From NCBI GenBank assembly GCA_029844215.1, contig CM056726.1:36015001-36079000 (forward strand): DNA of 64,000 bases. The letters are read 5' to 3'. Numbering within the stretch: the stretch's first letter is position 1; every line of letters starts with the position of its first letter. This document shows, in pieces, positions 21,914 through 33,351 of this stretch. The position numbers were made by a program, and so were the translations under genes. This stretch comes from Przewalskia tangutica. Taxonomy: Eukaryota; Streptophyta; Magnoliopsida; Solanales; Solanaceae. The notes under the pieces are model-generated. The model searched no databases. It saw nothing but the letters and a program-made list of their open reading frames with translations, and was not told the origin of the DNA.

Positions 21914-22955
21914 ATGTATGAATCAAAATCTTCGTTTCACTCAGCCCTTACTATCTCCAACATCAAAACACATATTTCTGTCAAACTAGAGATGGAAACT
22001 GTTCATTACGCAACATGGGCGGAGTTGTTCAAAATATGTTGTAGGGCTCACAAAGTTCTTCATCATATAATTCCACCAAAAAATGGTACAACAACGAAAC
22101 AATCATCGGAAGCAGACAAAGAATTGTGGGATACCCTTGATGCCACGGTTCTTGGTTGGATTTATGCAACAATATCCACGAACATTGCATCTGATAATGG
22201 AACCAGATTCTACTGCCATGGCGGCATGGGAACGCTTGAGAGATATTTTTCAAGACAATCAAAACTCTCGTGTCGTTGCGTTGGAACAAGAATTTTCAAC
22301 CATTGTCATGGCAGACTTTCCTAACGTTTCAACCTACTGTCAGCGTCTCAAAGTGTTGGCAGATCAATTGAGAAACGTAGGTTCACCGGTTACTGACAAC
22401 CGGTTAGTTTTACAATTAGTTGCCGGTCTCACGGATGCTTATAGTGGTGTGGGGACACTAATCCGTCAAAGTAATCTCTTACCAAAGTTTTATCAAGCAA
22501 GATCCATGCTTGTTCTTGAAGAGTCGGGTTTGATTAAGAAGGTTTCAACGACTACAAATTCCGTCATGGTTGCCACGTCTTCAAATGGAGATAATTATTT
22601 TAACTATTCTTCACAAAATAAGAGTCAAAAAGGACGTGGTAATAATAATAAGAAGGGTGAAAATCGCGAAAATAATAAAGGTGGGGGTCACCGGAATTTC
22701 GGTGGCGACGGAAATGGCGGCAACACCTACTCCGGCGGCGGCTATGGCGGCAACACCTACTCCGGCGGTGGCTACTGGCAGCAACCACCGAGCTGGCGGC
22801 GGCGGAAGGCCCAGACACTCCAGAAGAAATGGCGGCGATCGGCGGCGGCAACGGTGGGCACGAGCGGCCAGGCGGGAGTTGGGCGAGCAAGCCAACAGCG
22901 AGCCCGATGGCGATGGCGGCCAACGATGTCCAACAACGGCAGCGTAACGGTGTGA
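21914..22955 (+). pseudogene. gag: gag of the short-LTR copia element, frameshifted
   Basis: Starts MYESKSSFHSALTISNIKTH and continues HYATWAELFKICCRAHKVL, the conserved copia gag N-terminus. The frame shifts between about 22195 and 22215, then reads AMAAWERLRDIFQDNQNSRV and LADQLRNVGSPVTDNRLV, the UBN2/gag core. The C-terminal part (about 22680-22950) is glycine-rich and GC-rich, and has no intact zinc knuckle that I can see. Confidence 0.85.
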
Positions 22956-23021
22956 CCAGCCAAGCCCATTTCATGGTCGATTTCAGCACTTCAGCGGCGA
23001 TTTTGGGCTTCCTCCGGTCCA

Positions 23022-24318
23022 ATGGCAGGAGGCCCATTCAACCACGACCCATCCTACGGATATTGGCGATCATGCACTCTTGGACTCAATCCACCGGATT
23101 CTAATTGGTATATGGACTCCGGGGCAACGTCACATATGACGGCATCCCAAGGTACACTCTCACCCTATTTTAATTTGAGCAAAGAAAATGGTATTATTGT
23201 CGGAAATGGCCATGCAATTCCAATAAAGGGTTATGGGTCAAACACACTGTCACCACCACATCCGCCACTAGTTTTAAATAATGTCCTGCATGCTCCCAAA
23301 TTAATAAAAAAAATTGGTGTCTGTTAGAAAGTTTACTAGTGATAATTGGGTGTCTGTTAAATTTGACCCATTTGGTTTTTCCGTACATGACTTTCAGACG
23401 GGGAAACTTCTCATGAGATGTGATAGCAAGGGGGAGCTCTATCCAATAAGTTTACCAAATCCACAGTCTAAAGTTCCTTCCACTTTTGCAGCCTTGGCAC
23501 CATCACTATGGCATGAACGATTGAGACATCCGGGGGAGTCCATTTTGGCATCTCTTAAACAAAACAATTTTATTTCATGTACTCAAACTCGTGTTTTGAA
23601 TAAGTGTCATGCTTGTGCCCTTGGTAAACATGTTAGGTTGCCATTTACTTCTTCTACTTCATGCACTACTATGTCGTTTGATATTTTACATTGTGATATT
23701 TGGACATCACCTGTTTTGAGTTCCTCAGGTCATAGATATTATTTACTGATTCTTGATGACTACTCTAATTATTTGTGGGCATTCCCTTTGTCGAAAAAAT
23801 CACAAGTGTTTTCCACTTTCCTAAACTTTAGAGCATTTATCCGAACTCAGTTTGAACGGGAGATTAAAAGTATTCAATGTGACAATGGGAGAGAATTTGA
23901 CAATAATCAGTTTTGGGATTTTTTCAAAACAAATGGTTTACAATTTCGTTTATTCTGTCCTCACACATCTTCACAGAATGGGAAGGCGGAACGCAAAATT
24001 AGAACCATAAACAATATTGTGAGAACATCCCTCGCTCATGCTTCTGTACCTTCCATTTTTTGGCATCATGCGCTTCAAATGGCAACCTACATGTTGAATA
24101 TTCTTCCCCATAAAAACATGTCTTACCAAGCTCCACTAAAAATACTTTACTTACGAGAGCCCTCATATCATCATTTGAGAGTATTTGGTTGTCTTTGCTA
24201 CCCTCTATTTCCATCCACCACAATCACAAAACTTCAACCCCGATTACTCTATGTGTCTTGGGATATCCTACAAATCACCGTGGTTACATGTGTTATGACA
24301 TCTCTTCCAAACGTATGA
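23022..24318 (+). pseudogene. pol: Protease and integrase of the short-LTR copia element
   Basis: 23022-23327 holds the aspartic protease motif in SNWYMDSGATSHMTASQGT. 23314-24318 is an open stretch of 334 codons. It has GAG-pre-integrase (LWHERLRHPGESILASLKQN, then CHACALGKHVRLPF) and the integrase core with its D (ILHCDIW), D (IQCDNGREF) and E (SQNGKAERKIRTINNI). It ends LRVFGCLCYPLFPST before a shift. The two segments are in different frames. Confidence 0.88.
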
Positions 24319-24802
24319 TTATATATCGTCATGTCATTTTTGATGAATCACAATTTCCCTTTGCCAAGATACATGACACCGGGACAAATACTTATGATTT
24401 TTTGGATGGTGATAGGCTCCCGTACCTAACTCATTTTTTCCACAGCCCGGGACTCACAAATAATACTGGATCAACGCAGATGGGCCCACTGGACCAAGGA
24501 CCGATGGTCCAACCACTGGAAAATGCAGTCCAGCGAACTGGGCCATCAATTTCAAGGCCCAGTGCACGAGACTCCCATCCTTCACACCGATTGCCCGCCC
24601 GGTTGGGCGATCTCCAAATCGAGCCCAACCGGTGGAGAAAGCGGCATGGCGATGGCGTTCAGCCCACTGCCTCACTCCCGGCTTGATGGCGTCGATCGAC
24701 CACTAAATCGGCGATCACCGTAGTCAACATGGAATTATAAAACTCAATGTCAAATACAGCCTACACACTCAAGTCTCAAATCACCTTTGCGCGTAACCAC
24801 GT

Positions 24803-25560
24803 ATGCGCTCAAAAGATCCTAATTGGAAAATGGCCATGGATGATGAATATCATGCTCTAATTAAAAATAGGACATGGGAGTTAGTACCTCGTCCATCTAA
24901 TGCTAATATAATTCGATCTATGAGGATTTTTAGCCATAAAGAAAAATCTGATGGTTCTTTTGAGCGACATAAGGCCCGACTTGTAGGTGATGTCAAGACT
25001 CAGCGGTGGGATTAGATTGCGGCGAGACATTCATCCGATGGTTAAACCAAAGAACCATCGAATTGTTCTCGGTCTAGCCTCTCGAAAGGATGGTTACTTC
25101 ATCAATTGGATGTCAAGAATGCCTTCACATGGGACACTGGTGAGGCGTATACATGCGCCAACCATTGGGGTAGAGATTCTCAATATCCCAATCATGTGTG
25201 TTTACTTAAAAATCATTATATGGCCTCAAAGCAGGCTCCCGTGACTTGGTACAAGCGGTTTGCGATTTTGTGTTCAACATGGGTTTCTCAAACGATCGTT
25301 CGGATAATTCACTATTTATTTATCACGGGGTAATCATCACGCTTATATTCTCTTATATGTAGATGATATTATCCTATGAACTCTTGAGACTCTCTTGCAA
25401 GAATATCATGACCAGTAAGTTCGAATTTGCTATGAAGGATCTTGGTCCACTTCACTACTTTCTAGGGATTGCGGTGACACGTCATGCAGTAGTTTATTTC
25501 TTTCCCAAAAAGTATGCATCGAGAGATCGTAGAGCGGGCTGAAATGTCATCTTGCAAACC
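24803..25560 (+). pseudogene. pol: Reverse transcriptase remnant, heavily damaged
   Basis: RVT_2 pieces appear in alternating frames: DPNWKMAMDDEYHALIKNRT, HQLDVKNAF, then KQAPVTWYKRF and LYVDDII (around 25355-25370). The frame changes every 50-100 bp through many small deletions, so no product is possible. Damage is denser here than in the integrase. Confidence 0.8.
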
Positions 25561-25815
25561 TTCGCAACTCCGGTAGATACCAAGTCAAAATTGAGTGTCA
25601 TATCCAGATCCTTTTGCCAATCCGACATTGTATCGCGATTTGGCGAGTTTTGCAATATCTCACATTCACGGGCGGATATTACCTATGCGATAACAAGTGT
25701 GTTTGTTCATTACGCAATCCGATGGAAGAACATATCGTGCACTCAAACGTATTATGCGATATATTCGAGCACTCGAATTATGGATTGCATTTGTACCCTT
25801 CTTCCATGACCAAGC

Positions 25816-26226
25816 TTGTCACTACGGTCACGATTAGGCGGGATGTCCGAACACGACGCTCACTCCGGTTATTGCGTCTTCCTCGGTGATAATTTAATAT
25901 CATGGTCCTCCAAAAGACAACCCACCGTATCACGTTTCAGTGCTGAAGCTGAATACCGTACGGTAGCCAATGTTGTGTCTGACTCATGCTGGATTCAGAA
26001 TCTTTTACTTGAGCTTCATTGTCCTATTCCGACAGCTACTATGGTATACTGTGATAACATTAGTGCAATTTGTCTCTCCGGAAATTCAATTCATCATCAA
26101 CGCACTAAGCATATTGAGTTAGATATTCATTTTGTCCGTGAAAAGGTGGCTCGCGGACAGGTGCGAGTGTTACATGTCCCGACGCGACATCGAGTTGCGG
26201 ATATCTTCACAAAAGGGCTTAGTTGA
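25816..26226 (+). pseudogene. pol: RNase H of the short-LTR copia element
   Basis: Reads SGYCVFLGDNLISWSSKRQP, SAEAEYRTVANVVSDSCW, VYCDNISAICLSGN, then RTKHIELDIHFVREKV and ADIFTKGLS. These are the copia RNase H motifs with acidic residues kept. It is the same subfamily as the fragment at 45719-45922. Confidence 0.88.
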
Positions 26227-26283
26227 TCTTATTTGAAGAATTTGGACGATCTCGAGATTCGCCCTCCTCGGATCATTTGCGAG

Positions 26284-26525
26284 TGTTAGAATATTATATT
26301 ATTAATTTCTATTAATGATATAATTATGGAGAATCATATGTATATATGGTATATAGTAAAATGTATTAATGTATTATTATTAGATGATAGAATAGTAATA
26401 ATATAGGAAGATATTATAGGAGGATTTTAGGGAAGACTTATTCTTCTCATTCAATGTTACTTGGTGTATATATTCTTACCTATTGTGATGAATAAGATTA
26501 AGGAAGATATTCCAAAACTCTTTCA
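26284..26525 (+). repeat. 3' LTR of the short-LTR copia element
   Basis: 242 bp, nearly identical to 21531-21772. Confidence 0.93.
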
Positions 26526-26530
26526 GTTTA
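26526..26530. repeat. Target site duplication, right (GTTTA)
   Basis: GTTTA, identical to 21526-21530. Confidence 0.92.
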
Positions 26531-26837
26531 GTTCCTGTGTATGAATGCCATCTTCTCACATGGATCATGATGAATAATTTCCAGCCGTTATGGATACAAA
26601 CAGAACTAGCAACACATATTAGGACTTGAAGTTACGAAGCTGGTTTAGAGACAAAAATGGGTACTCTAGATCTAATGAGACAATACATAAGTGAAGTTGT
26701 ACTAACGAACACTTGCAGTACAAACAATTAAAATTATCTTATTCTTCATTACCTAATGTGTGTTTAATCTTTGTGTAGCCATTACTCTATAAACTTCTAG
26801 ATTGGTGATACGGACAGTAAGATAAAGCAGGTTTAGT
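26531..26837. other. Intergenic stretch between two retroelements
   Basis: No feature recognised. It continues the peroxidase downstream region after the short-LTR copia insertion. Confidence 0.5.
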
Positions 26838-27111
26838 TGTTCGATGATTTATCTCCACATGCAAATTGTCAAGTCTATTTTAGTACTGTTTTAGAGTCTG
26901 TTTTAAGGTGTTTTTTCAGTGTTTTGTACAGTATTATGCGTCTTGTTTTGTGTTTTCATGTCTTAAGCAATTCGGACATGGTAGGGCGAATTCAAGAGGA
27001 AATAGGCTTATTTAGAGGCTAAATGTGCACTTCGAATCCCAGGCAATCAACCAAAGAAGACCCGGAAAGCTCAGAAAGCAATTCAGATGAAATTCGCCAT
27101 AAAATGAGCAA

Positions 27112-27196
27112 GGGCGGCGCGCAGCGAAGCGCCGCGTCGCTAACCGGCGAAAGTTCCCAGTCGAGTGCGGCGCTGGCAAGGGAGCATGGCGCTAGC
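27112..27196. other. GC-rich motif cluster in LTR of element B
   Basis: Degenerate GC blocks: GGCGGCGCGCAGC near 27113, GCGCCGCGTCGC at 27129, GTGCGGCGCTGGC at 27165 and GCATGGCGCTAGC at 27184. Spacing within pairs is about 16-20 bp. The cluster lies about 100 bp before the TATA box. Confidence 0.6.
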
Positions 27197-27293
27197 TAAT
27201 CAAAACGTTCCCAGAGGTCGGCTCCGACGACGGAAAAATGCGAGAAAAATCTATTTTTAACAAGGGTAAAAAGGTTCAAGAAGGGTTTTCCAG

Positions 27294-27301
27294 TATATAA
27301 A
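27294..27301 (+). promoter_or_regulatory. TATA box of LTR B
   Basis: TATATAAA, about 100 bp after the GC-rich cluster. The same arrangement occurs in the other Athila-like LTRs of this window. Confidence 0.6.
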
Positions 27302-28148
27302 CCAAGGAGACAGATTTTATGGATTATCTCATATCTCATATCATACTTTGGAGGCAAGGACGGAGGCAGAGAACACAATTAGAGATGTCTATTATTCAAT
27401 TTTTTTCTTTTCTTTGTACTTTAATTCAGTTTTATGTTGGATATTGTTGATTAGTTCTTAGCATGTCTATGAGTTAATTACTTTTATTAGGGTTTTCTTT
27501 CGAATCACTTGAAACTCGTTCATAAATTAATGCATTATTAGTGATTTCTTCTTCGTCTATTAAGATTTATTCAACTTGTGATGATTGTATGATAATTAAC
27601 TGGTCATTAATTCTCATAACTTATATTATTTCAAATCGAGATCTGAAAAGGGAGGTTTGAATATGCTATAATTGTTTAGACGTAGGTTTAATCTTGAACG
27701 ACAGTATCACGATTACCTGTGTAGTCCTATGTGGTAAAATTTATCATAGAAATATAGAAAGTTCTCACTTAGGATTGAGTTTTATATGTCCTAACCGGAA
27801 TATAGAACATCTTCGTTAACCTGCTATCTTAATAAGGAGAAGAATCATTAGTCTCGCATTAACAAGTGATTGAGTGGATAGTTGAGGAGATTGGAAGTCA
27901 TAATTCTCTTCATAACTGGTTAAACTCCTAGTATCATCATTCTTAGTTTAATTATTGTTTATTTCATAGTTGTAGTTCTTAGTTTAAGAAACAAATACTC
28001 ATTAACGTTTGTCAAATAGAAACCAAAGATTCATTAATCGGTAATTGATAATTCAGTCTCTGTGGACGATACTCTATCTTATCGAGATTATTACTACAGT
28101 GCGATATGTTCACTTACGTAAGCATATAGAAAATTCGCAATAAGTTTT

Positions 28149-28166
28149 TAGCGCCGTTTCCGGGGA
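28149..28166 (+). other. Primer-binding site of element B, tRNA-Asp type
   Basis: TAGCGCCGTTTCCGGGGA is a two-mismatch form of the Athila primer site TGGCGCCGTTGCCGGGGA seen in element A. Confidence 0.75.
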
Positions 28167-28402
28167 CTGAAATTTTATCAATATCGAAATAACCAATCTT
28201 ATATCTAATTTGGTTTTATTTTTTTATTTTCTTTTCGAAACACATTTTGCCTTGATCTGTTTGTCTTGTTTTTGATCAATTTCAGGGAGCTTCGTTTATG
28301 CGAAGCAGAAGATGAACAGACACACTTGTCCCTCTAAACCCAGAGACTGAAAAAGCGTGTAAGCAGAACATAAGGAATAAACGAATTGCTGATTCATTAT
28401 CA

Positions 28403-29505
28403 ATGGCAGATCAACAGAATCAGAACAGATTAAATAAAGAGGTACCGGTAGACATGATGGGACAAGTCCAGCATCCTGCAGAGAGAATCCTAAGGGACTA
28501 TGTACTGTCGACAGTTACAGGGGTGCAGACATGTATCAGGCTACCAGTTGTGGAAGCCAATAATTTCAAAATCAAGTCAGCAATCTTGCATATGGTTCAA
28601 GGAACAGTTCAGTTTGGGGGTTTGCCGTCTGAAAATTCGCACATGCATTTAGCAAACTTCTTGGAATTATGTGCGACCTTTAAATATAATGGTGTTACTG
28701 ATGATGACATTCGATTGAGGTTCTTTCCCTTCTCACTCAGGGATCGATCCAAGAGTTGCATGAACTTCCTGCAGGCAAAGTCCATCACCACGTGGCAAGA
28801 TTTGGCACAAAACTTTCTTGCCCAATTCTTTCCTCTATCAAAGGCTGCAAAGTTAAGAGGAGAGATGAACAACTTCTATCAGCTTGATGGAGAATCGTTA
28901 TATGATGCATGAGAGAGGTTCAAGGATCTGCAGAGTAAGTGTCCGCACCATGGGATTGAAAAGTGGATGTTGGTCCATAATTTTTACAACGGGTTGTGTG
29001 GTACTAGTCGTACCATTATTGATGTTGCTGCATGGGGGACTTTTATGAGCAAGAGTGCTAATGAGGCACATGAGCTATTAGAAGACATGGCCATAAACAA
29101 TCATCAGTGGTCAGATGAGAGATCATTGAACAGCAAGAAAGTGGCTGGGGTCCATGAATTAGACGCTATCACTGCACTCACTGCTCAGGTTGCTTCTTTG
29201 ACGAAGCAATTGCAACAACATAATGTGTAGTAAATGTTGTTCAGACACCAGCGGGATGTGAGATTTGTGGAGGACCACAAACATTCAACCAATGCATAGT
29301 AGTGGATCCCCATAATATCCCCATGGAGCAACCTCAGGTTCAAGCTGTTGGGAATTTTCAGCGTCCATACAACAATCTCCAATACATACAATCCAGGGTG
29401 GAGGAATCACCCCAACTTCTCTTGGAGAAACAGTCAGAACCAGCAGCCTCAATTTCAGGGGAAATATCAGCAGACCAATCCATCTTTTCAGGGGAAATTT
29501 CAGCA
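28403..29505 (+). pseudogene. gag: gag of Athila-like element B, interrupted
   Basis: Starts MADQQNQNRLNKEVPVDMMG. It carries the Athila gag core, including MHLANFLELCATFKYNGVTD, LRFFPFSLRDRSKSCMNFLQ and KAAKLRGEMNNFYQLDGESL. A stop falls at about 28910, after which 28913-29230 continues in frame-compatible form (RFKDLQSKCPHHGIEKWMLV). A zinc-knuckle-like CEICGGPQTFNQC follows near 29255-29295. The CACTA insertion at 29506 then cuts the frame, and gag resumes at 43244. Confidence 0.85.
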
Positions 29506-29534
29506 CACTAGAATAAAAAGACCCTACGGTGACA
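29506..29534 (+). repeat. Left terminal inverted repeat of the CACTA element
   Basis: Starts CACTAGAATAAAAAG and ends CCTACGGTGACA. About 24 of 29 positions match the reverse complement of 43215-43243. Confidence 0.88.
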
Positions 29535-29552
29535 TGTAAAAACCGTCATCTG

Positions 29553-29750
29553 GCCCCTAAGATGACGGTTCCTGTAAGTGTCATCTTTGTCACTATCACA
29601 AACAGATGACGGTTCTTAAACCGTCACACGACATGCGATGGTTTTTACCCGTCACACAAGTGTCACAAACGGATGACAGTTATTACCCATCACACAAATA
29701 TCACACTACATGTGACGGTTTTTACCCGTCACACAATTATCACTTAAATT
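29553..29750. repeat. Left subterminal repeats of the CACTA element
   Basis: Repeated, alternately oriented 'gatgacggtt', 'ccgtcacac' and 'gtgtcacaaacggatgac' words over about 200 bp. Confidence 0.8.
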
Positions 29751-30017
29751 TAAATTTTGATTCATTTTTTTGGCGGTTTTGTTTTTGCGGGAAAATTAAA
29801 TTTGGCGATTTTTTTTTTTGTAATTTAATTTCAATATAGCAAATTGAGTGCACCAATGAAATGGACTAATAATTTAAATAATACCCAAAATATACATTAA
29901 ATAGCTAGAATTTGTACAAAGTCTTCCCAAAATGGATATAAACCTTCAAAGTGTTACTAAAGTGTTAAATTAAATACTAAAACGTTGTTAATTAACTATA
30001 TTATCATTCTAAACATT

Positions 30018-30137
30018 TCACCCATCAGCATTTAGTTTATCAACTTCCGTCTCGGCAAGTATCTTTGAAAAATGCAATCCCCACTCTACACGAACAGCAT
30101 CAAGTTCCTCTTGGGAGTACATACGTTTGTCATAGAA
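30018..30137 (-). pseudogene. Exon-like fragment of unknown origin in the CACTA
   Basis: A 120-nt open segment on the minus strand, preceded by a good acceptor (TTATAG) and ending in TGA. It reads FYDKRMYSQEELDAVRVEWG followed by an acidic end. I do not recognise the family. It could be the last exon of a captured gene or of an element-encoded protein. Confidence 0.4.
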
Positions 30138-30589
30138 CTATAAACCACAAAAAGAAAATAATTAGTAATGCTTGAAATGATGTAATAATTAACATGGTTA
30201 ATGATAATTCAGATACGTTATCAAAAGATAATTGTCTATTCTGTACCTTTGTTTTCTTCTTTTGTTTTGCGATAACCAAACTTTTTCTAACCGTTGCGTA
30301 AAAGGCAGATTATTTGTTGATAATCACATAAAAACATACTAACGTAAAAGTGTAGCAACATCCAACTGCTATGTTTTAATCAACTTGATCTCTACTGTAG
30401 AATAAGGACCACATGATCCATACAAAAGGAAGCACTCTTAATCAAAGAAAAGAAATAAAGACTTTCTATTTGCACCAGATCATGTATATGCCAAAGTATC
30501 AGTTTTAAGTAATAACAATAGGGTTAGAGCCACTAATATTTTGGAATATTTTAACCAATTAGTATAACTCAATTCTAAAAAATGCTTAC

Positions 30590-30950
30590 TTTGGTCCACT
30601 GAAACCCATATCTGATCCCAAATTACCATTAAACTTTAACACGACAAGTTTGTCCAATAGTTGCTTAGTCTCGATAAGATCTGCAGGAAAAGGAGACCAA
30701 GTGAATGATATATCAATCGGGATACATAAATAAAGCATGAATGAGATACCTTAATTCCTATATCCCTTAAACCCCATAAGTATTTGAAAGAAGGACAAAG
30801 AATCAATAAGATTTTTTTAATAAGGAAGAATCAATAAGAGTATATGAATCACATACATACCCTCAGGAGCAGGTTCTAGTCTTTCATAAGGCAGGACATA
30901 AATTTTATCCTTGCTAGTTCTTGATCTTGTCAAATTGCTCAGCTTCCTCT
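30590..30950 (-). pseudogene. Captured fragment of UDP-glucose pyrophosphorylase
   Basis: Two exon-like pieces with GT-AG borders on the minus strand: 30950-30861 and 30680-30590. The first contains DKIYVLPYERLEPAPE. The joined reading continues across the intron in matching phase into DLIETKQLLDKLVVLKFNGN and LGSDMGFSGPK. This resembles the UGPase N-terminal segment, in which a V(V)PY...PPE stretch is followed by ETKKLLDKLVVLKLNGGLG and a TGPK end. Key positions have drifted (GGLG to GNLG), and the 5' piece needs a frameshift. The rest of the enzyme is absent, so it is a non-functional gene fragment. Confidence 0.72.
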
Positions 30951-31524
30951 CTACATCCAGATTAAATTTAGAAAATAAAAACCAATAATGTAAATAAGAA
31001 CTTGTAATACTGCCTGAAACTAATAAAGTTATAAGCGAAGCACTTGAACATTCAAAATTACAACTCTCTACATTATATCTAGATATCAAAACTGTTTTAA
31101 ATACTTCAGTTGTACACGTGTAGCAATTTATAGTTAGTGAACAGGAGGAGAGTATCGTTAGACGAAATTGAATCACCAGAGCAGTAACAGTAAAATACAT
31201 AAGTGGTTCCAATTAAGCAAGCTGATAAGGAACCAATCATCTCTTGCTTCATTGTAGGTTGGTTGAACAAGGATGGACCGCTGCATTCTCATTGTTTAAT
31301 ATCTATTTGGTGTTACCAAGGACAGTGGAGAAAGCATTTATCAGTTGGAGATTGGAGACGATCGGCAATGAAAGGAAGGCAACATGAAAGACGACACCTT
31401 GTCTCTTTCGGAGTATATAGAACGAACAGAGTGATTGTTCAATAATAGGGAGAACAATGTAGAAAGCATTAAAAGACTTATTTGTTTCACTTGTATTTTT
31501 GGTACTAGTAGAAAAAAACATGTT

Positions 31525-31529
31525 GTAAG
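31525..31529. repeat. Target site duplication of element A, left (GTAAG)
   Basis: GTAAG, identical to 39773-39777. The target is inside the CACTA element. Confidence 0.92.
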
Positions 31530-31746
31530 TGATCGGTGTATTTTATATACACCTTTTGAGTCATTTTTAGTTAGTCTTTTGTCCATTTTTGTATAAATAT
31601 ATGTCGTCTTAGGATATATTTTCTTTATTTTGAGTCATATTGGTTTAAAGCGGCTCATTGGCGGAAAAGGAGCAAAAAGAGGGCAGAAACGGAGGTTCCA
31701 GAGCTCGAAAAGCGAGAAAGTGGCGAACAAGGCACAAAACAGGCCA

Positions 31747-31852
31747 GCGCCGCGGCGCCTCCAGCCAGCAGGGCCAGAGCTCCACGGCGCCCAATCTTCA
31801 GAGAGCCTCGATGAATTCGGTGCCGCGGCGCCATTCTGCGAGGCGCGGCGGC
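31747..31852. other. GC-rich paired-motif cluster in 5' LTR of element A
   Basis: GCGCCGCGGCGCC at 31747, then GTGCCGCGGCGCC at 31820 and GAGGCGCGGCGGC at 31840 (20 bp apart). The cluster lies about 70 bp upstream of the TATA box. Confidence 0.78.
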
Positions 31853-31920
31853 GAAAATCAGCAGTTTCGAATGTCTAATGGGCCAGGCCTGAAGGAAAAC
31901 CTGCATCACGTTTTGGAGAC

Positions 31921-31928
31921 TATAAAAA
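31921..31928 (+). promoter_or_regulatory. TATA box of 5' LTR A
   Basis: TATAAAAA, repeated in the 3' LTR at 38926-38933. Confidence 0.6.
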
Positions 31929-32777
31929 GAGGACTCTAGGTCAGATGCAAGAGTTCCTCTTCTTGCCAAATCACACAACTTTTGGAGATCAAGATTGGAG
32001 ACCTTTTCTTAGTAAAATTCTTGTTCTTGTTTTACTTTCTTTACAGTTTATGTTGGATATTAATTTAGTTCTTGTCATGTCTATGGCTAGGAACTAAATC
32101 AACTTAGGGCTTTCCATGTCAATTCACTTGAAACTTATCTTTATGAATTAATGCATGTTTTTTGTTCTTCTTCTTGTTGTTGAGATTTATTCAATATTTG
32201 TTTTGATTGCTTGGTAATTACTTGATCACTAATTATCATAATCCTTATGATTTCTAACCGAAAGCCTAAAGAGGAGGTTGTGAATATGTTGTAGTTGGAT
32301 AAACATAGGTTAAATCGTGGATGAAAGTACCTCGATACTTGTGTAGTATTAATAGGTTATTGGTCTTAATCCTCTTTTATAGTCAATCTTATCACCGAAA
32401 GGTAGAAAGGTTCTATATTGGGGTTGAGTGTTTATATAACCTTAACATGAGTATAAAACGGTTTAGTTAACCTGTTATCTCAAAATAGAAGAAGAGTCAT
32501 CATTAATTGCATTAATAAGTAAGTTAAGCGGACAGTTGAGGAGATTTTGAAGCCCTATTTTCACATTACTGAAGTAAAACAACATAGTTTAATTAGTTTT
32601 CATAATTATAGTCATAAACAACATATCAATCATCGGTCACCAAATAGATAACATAGAATAGAATTTGGTACTTGAACACTAATCCCTGAGGACGATAACT
32701 CGGTCTTCTAAGACTATATTACTTGGCACGACACGTGCACTTGCGTAAGTGTGTGCATAAATCGCGCATCAAGTTTT

Positions 32778-32799
32778 TGGCGCCGTTGCCGGGGATTGG
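32778..32799 (+). other. Primer-binding site of element A, tRNA-Asp type
   Basis: TGGCGCCGTTGCCGGGGATT, the typical Athila primer-binding site, shortly after the 5' LTR. Confidence 0.88.
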
Positions 32800-33351
32800 C
32801 ATAGTTCAATATCAATTTTATCTATTCTTAATTTCTAATTTGGTTTTTTTTTATTTATTACTATTTTTTATTTTGTGAAAACCAGTGTGTCGTGATCCGT
32901 TTGTTTATTTTGATCTGTTTCAGGCACCTAGTTTATTCGAAGGAGAAGAGGAGCAGACACTCTTGTTCCCTTCAACCCAGAAATTGAGAAGACTTGTAAA
33001 CAGAACAGGAGAAACCAACGAGTTTTGGCCTTAATAGAGATGGGAGGCGTACAAAAAAAACAATGAGATGAACGAGGGGTTAGGTGATCATCAACCTTAC
33101 CAAAGAATGCCCCGGAGATTGACGATGGATGTAGAAGAGAAGTGCAGTCAGTGAGAGAAGCTTGGGGATTATGTCTTTGCCAGGTGAATGGAGCCTGAAC
33201 TTGCATTAGGCTCCCAAGAATAGGAGCAAATAATTTTGAGATCAAGCCTGCGATTTTAAGTATGGTGCGAATCGTTGATTCGGAGGGTTGCCGTCGGAGG
33301 ATCCTCACGTGCATATAGCGAATTTTTAGAGCGTGTGCAACGCCGTGTCTG

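Larger units (their letters stand above)
21531..26525 (+). mobile_element. Short-LTR Ty1-copia element, Ale/Retrofit-like (lineage tentative)
   Basis: Two 242-bp LTRs (21531-21772 and 26284-26525) begin TGTTAGAATATT and end CTCTTTCA. They are flanked by the duplication GTTTA (21526-21530 and 26526-26530). A tRNA-Met primer site follows the left LTR. The total of 4995 bp with gag, protease, integrase, RT and RNase H in that order is typical of small copia elements. The LTRs differ at only a few positions, but the internal region has many stops and small indels. The expected G-rich purine tract before the right LTR is missing; only 'tttgcgag' remains. Confidence 0.92.
26838..28142 (+). repeat. 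5' LTR of Athila-like element B (approximate limits)
   Basis: The start TGTTCGATGATTTAT resembles the starts of the other Athila-like LTRs here (TGATCGGTGTATTTT, TGTTAGGTATATTTT). The body shares with them the GC-rich cluster, a TATA box, and the words 'ttgttgattagttcttagcatg', 'tgaattaatgcat' and 'gaggacgat' in the same order. It ends just before 'agtttttagcgccg'. No matching 3' LTR is found, so the edges are estimates. Confidence 0.65.
31530..32771 (+). repeat. 5' LTR of element A
   Basis: Starts TGATCGGTGTATTTT and ends CGCGCATCA. Nearly the same as 38550-39772, apart from the GC-rich cluster at 31747-31852, where the two differ by several indels. Confidence 0.93.

Noticed and set aside
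22570..23104. Several overlapping Gly/Ala/Arg-rich frames on both strands
   Set aside because: They are shadows of the glycine-rich gag C-terminus of the copia element at 21531-26525.
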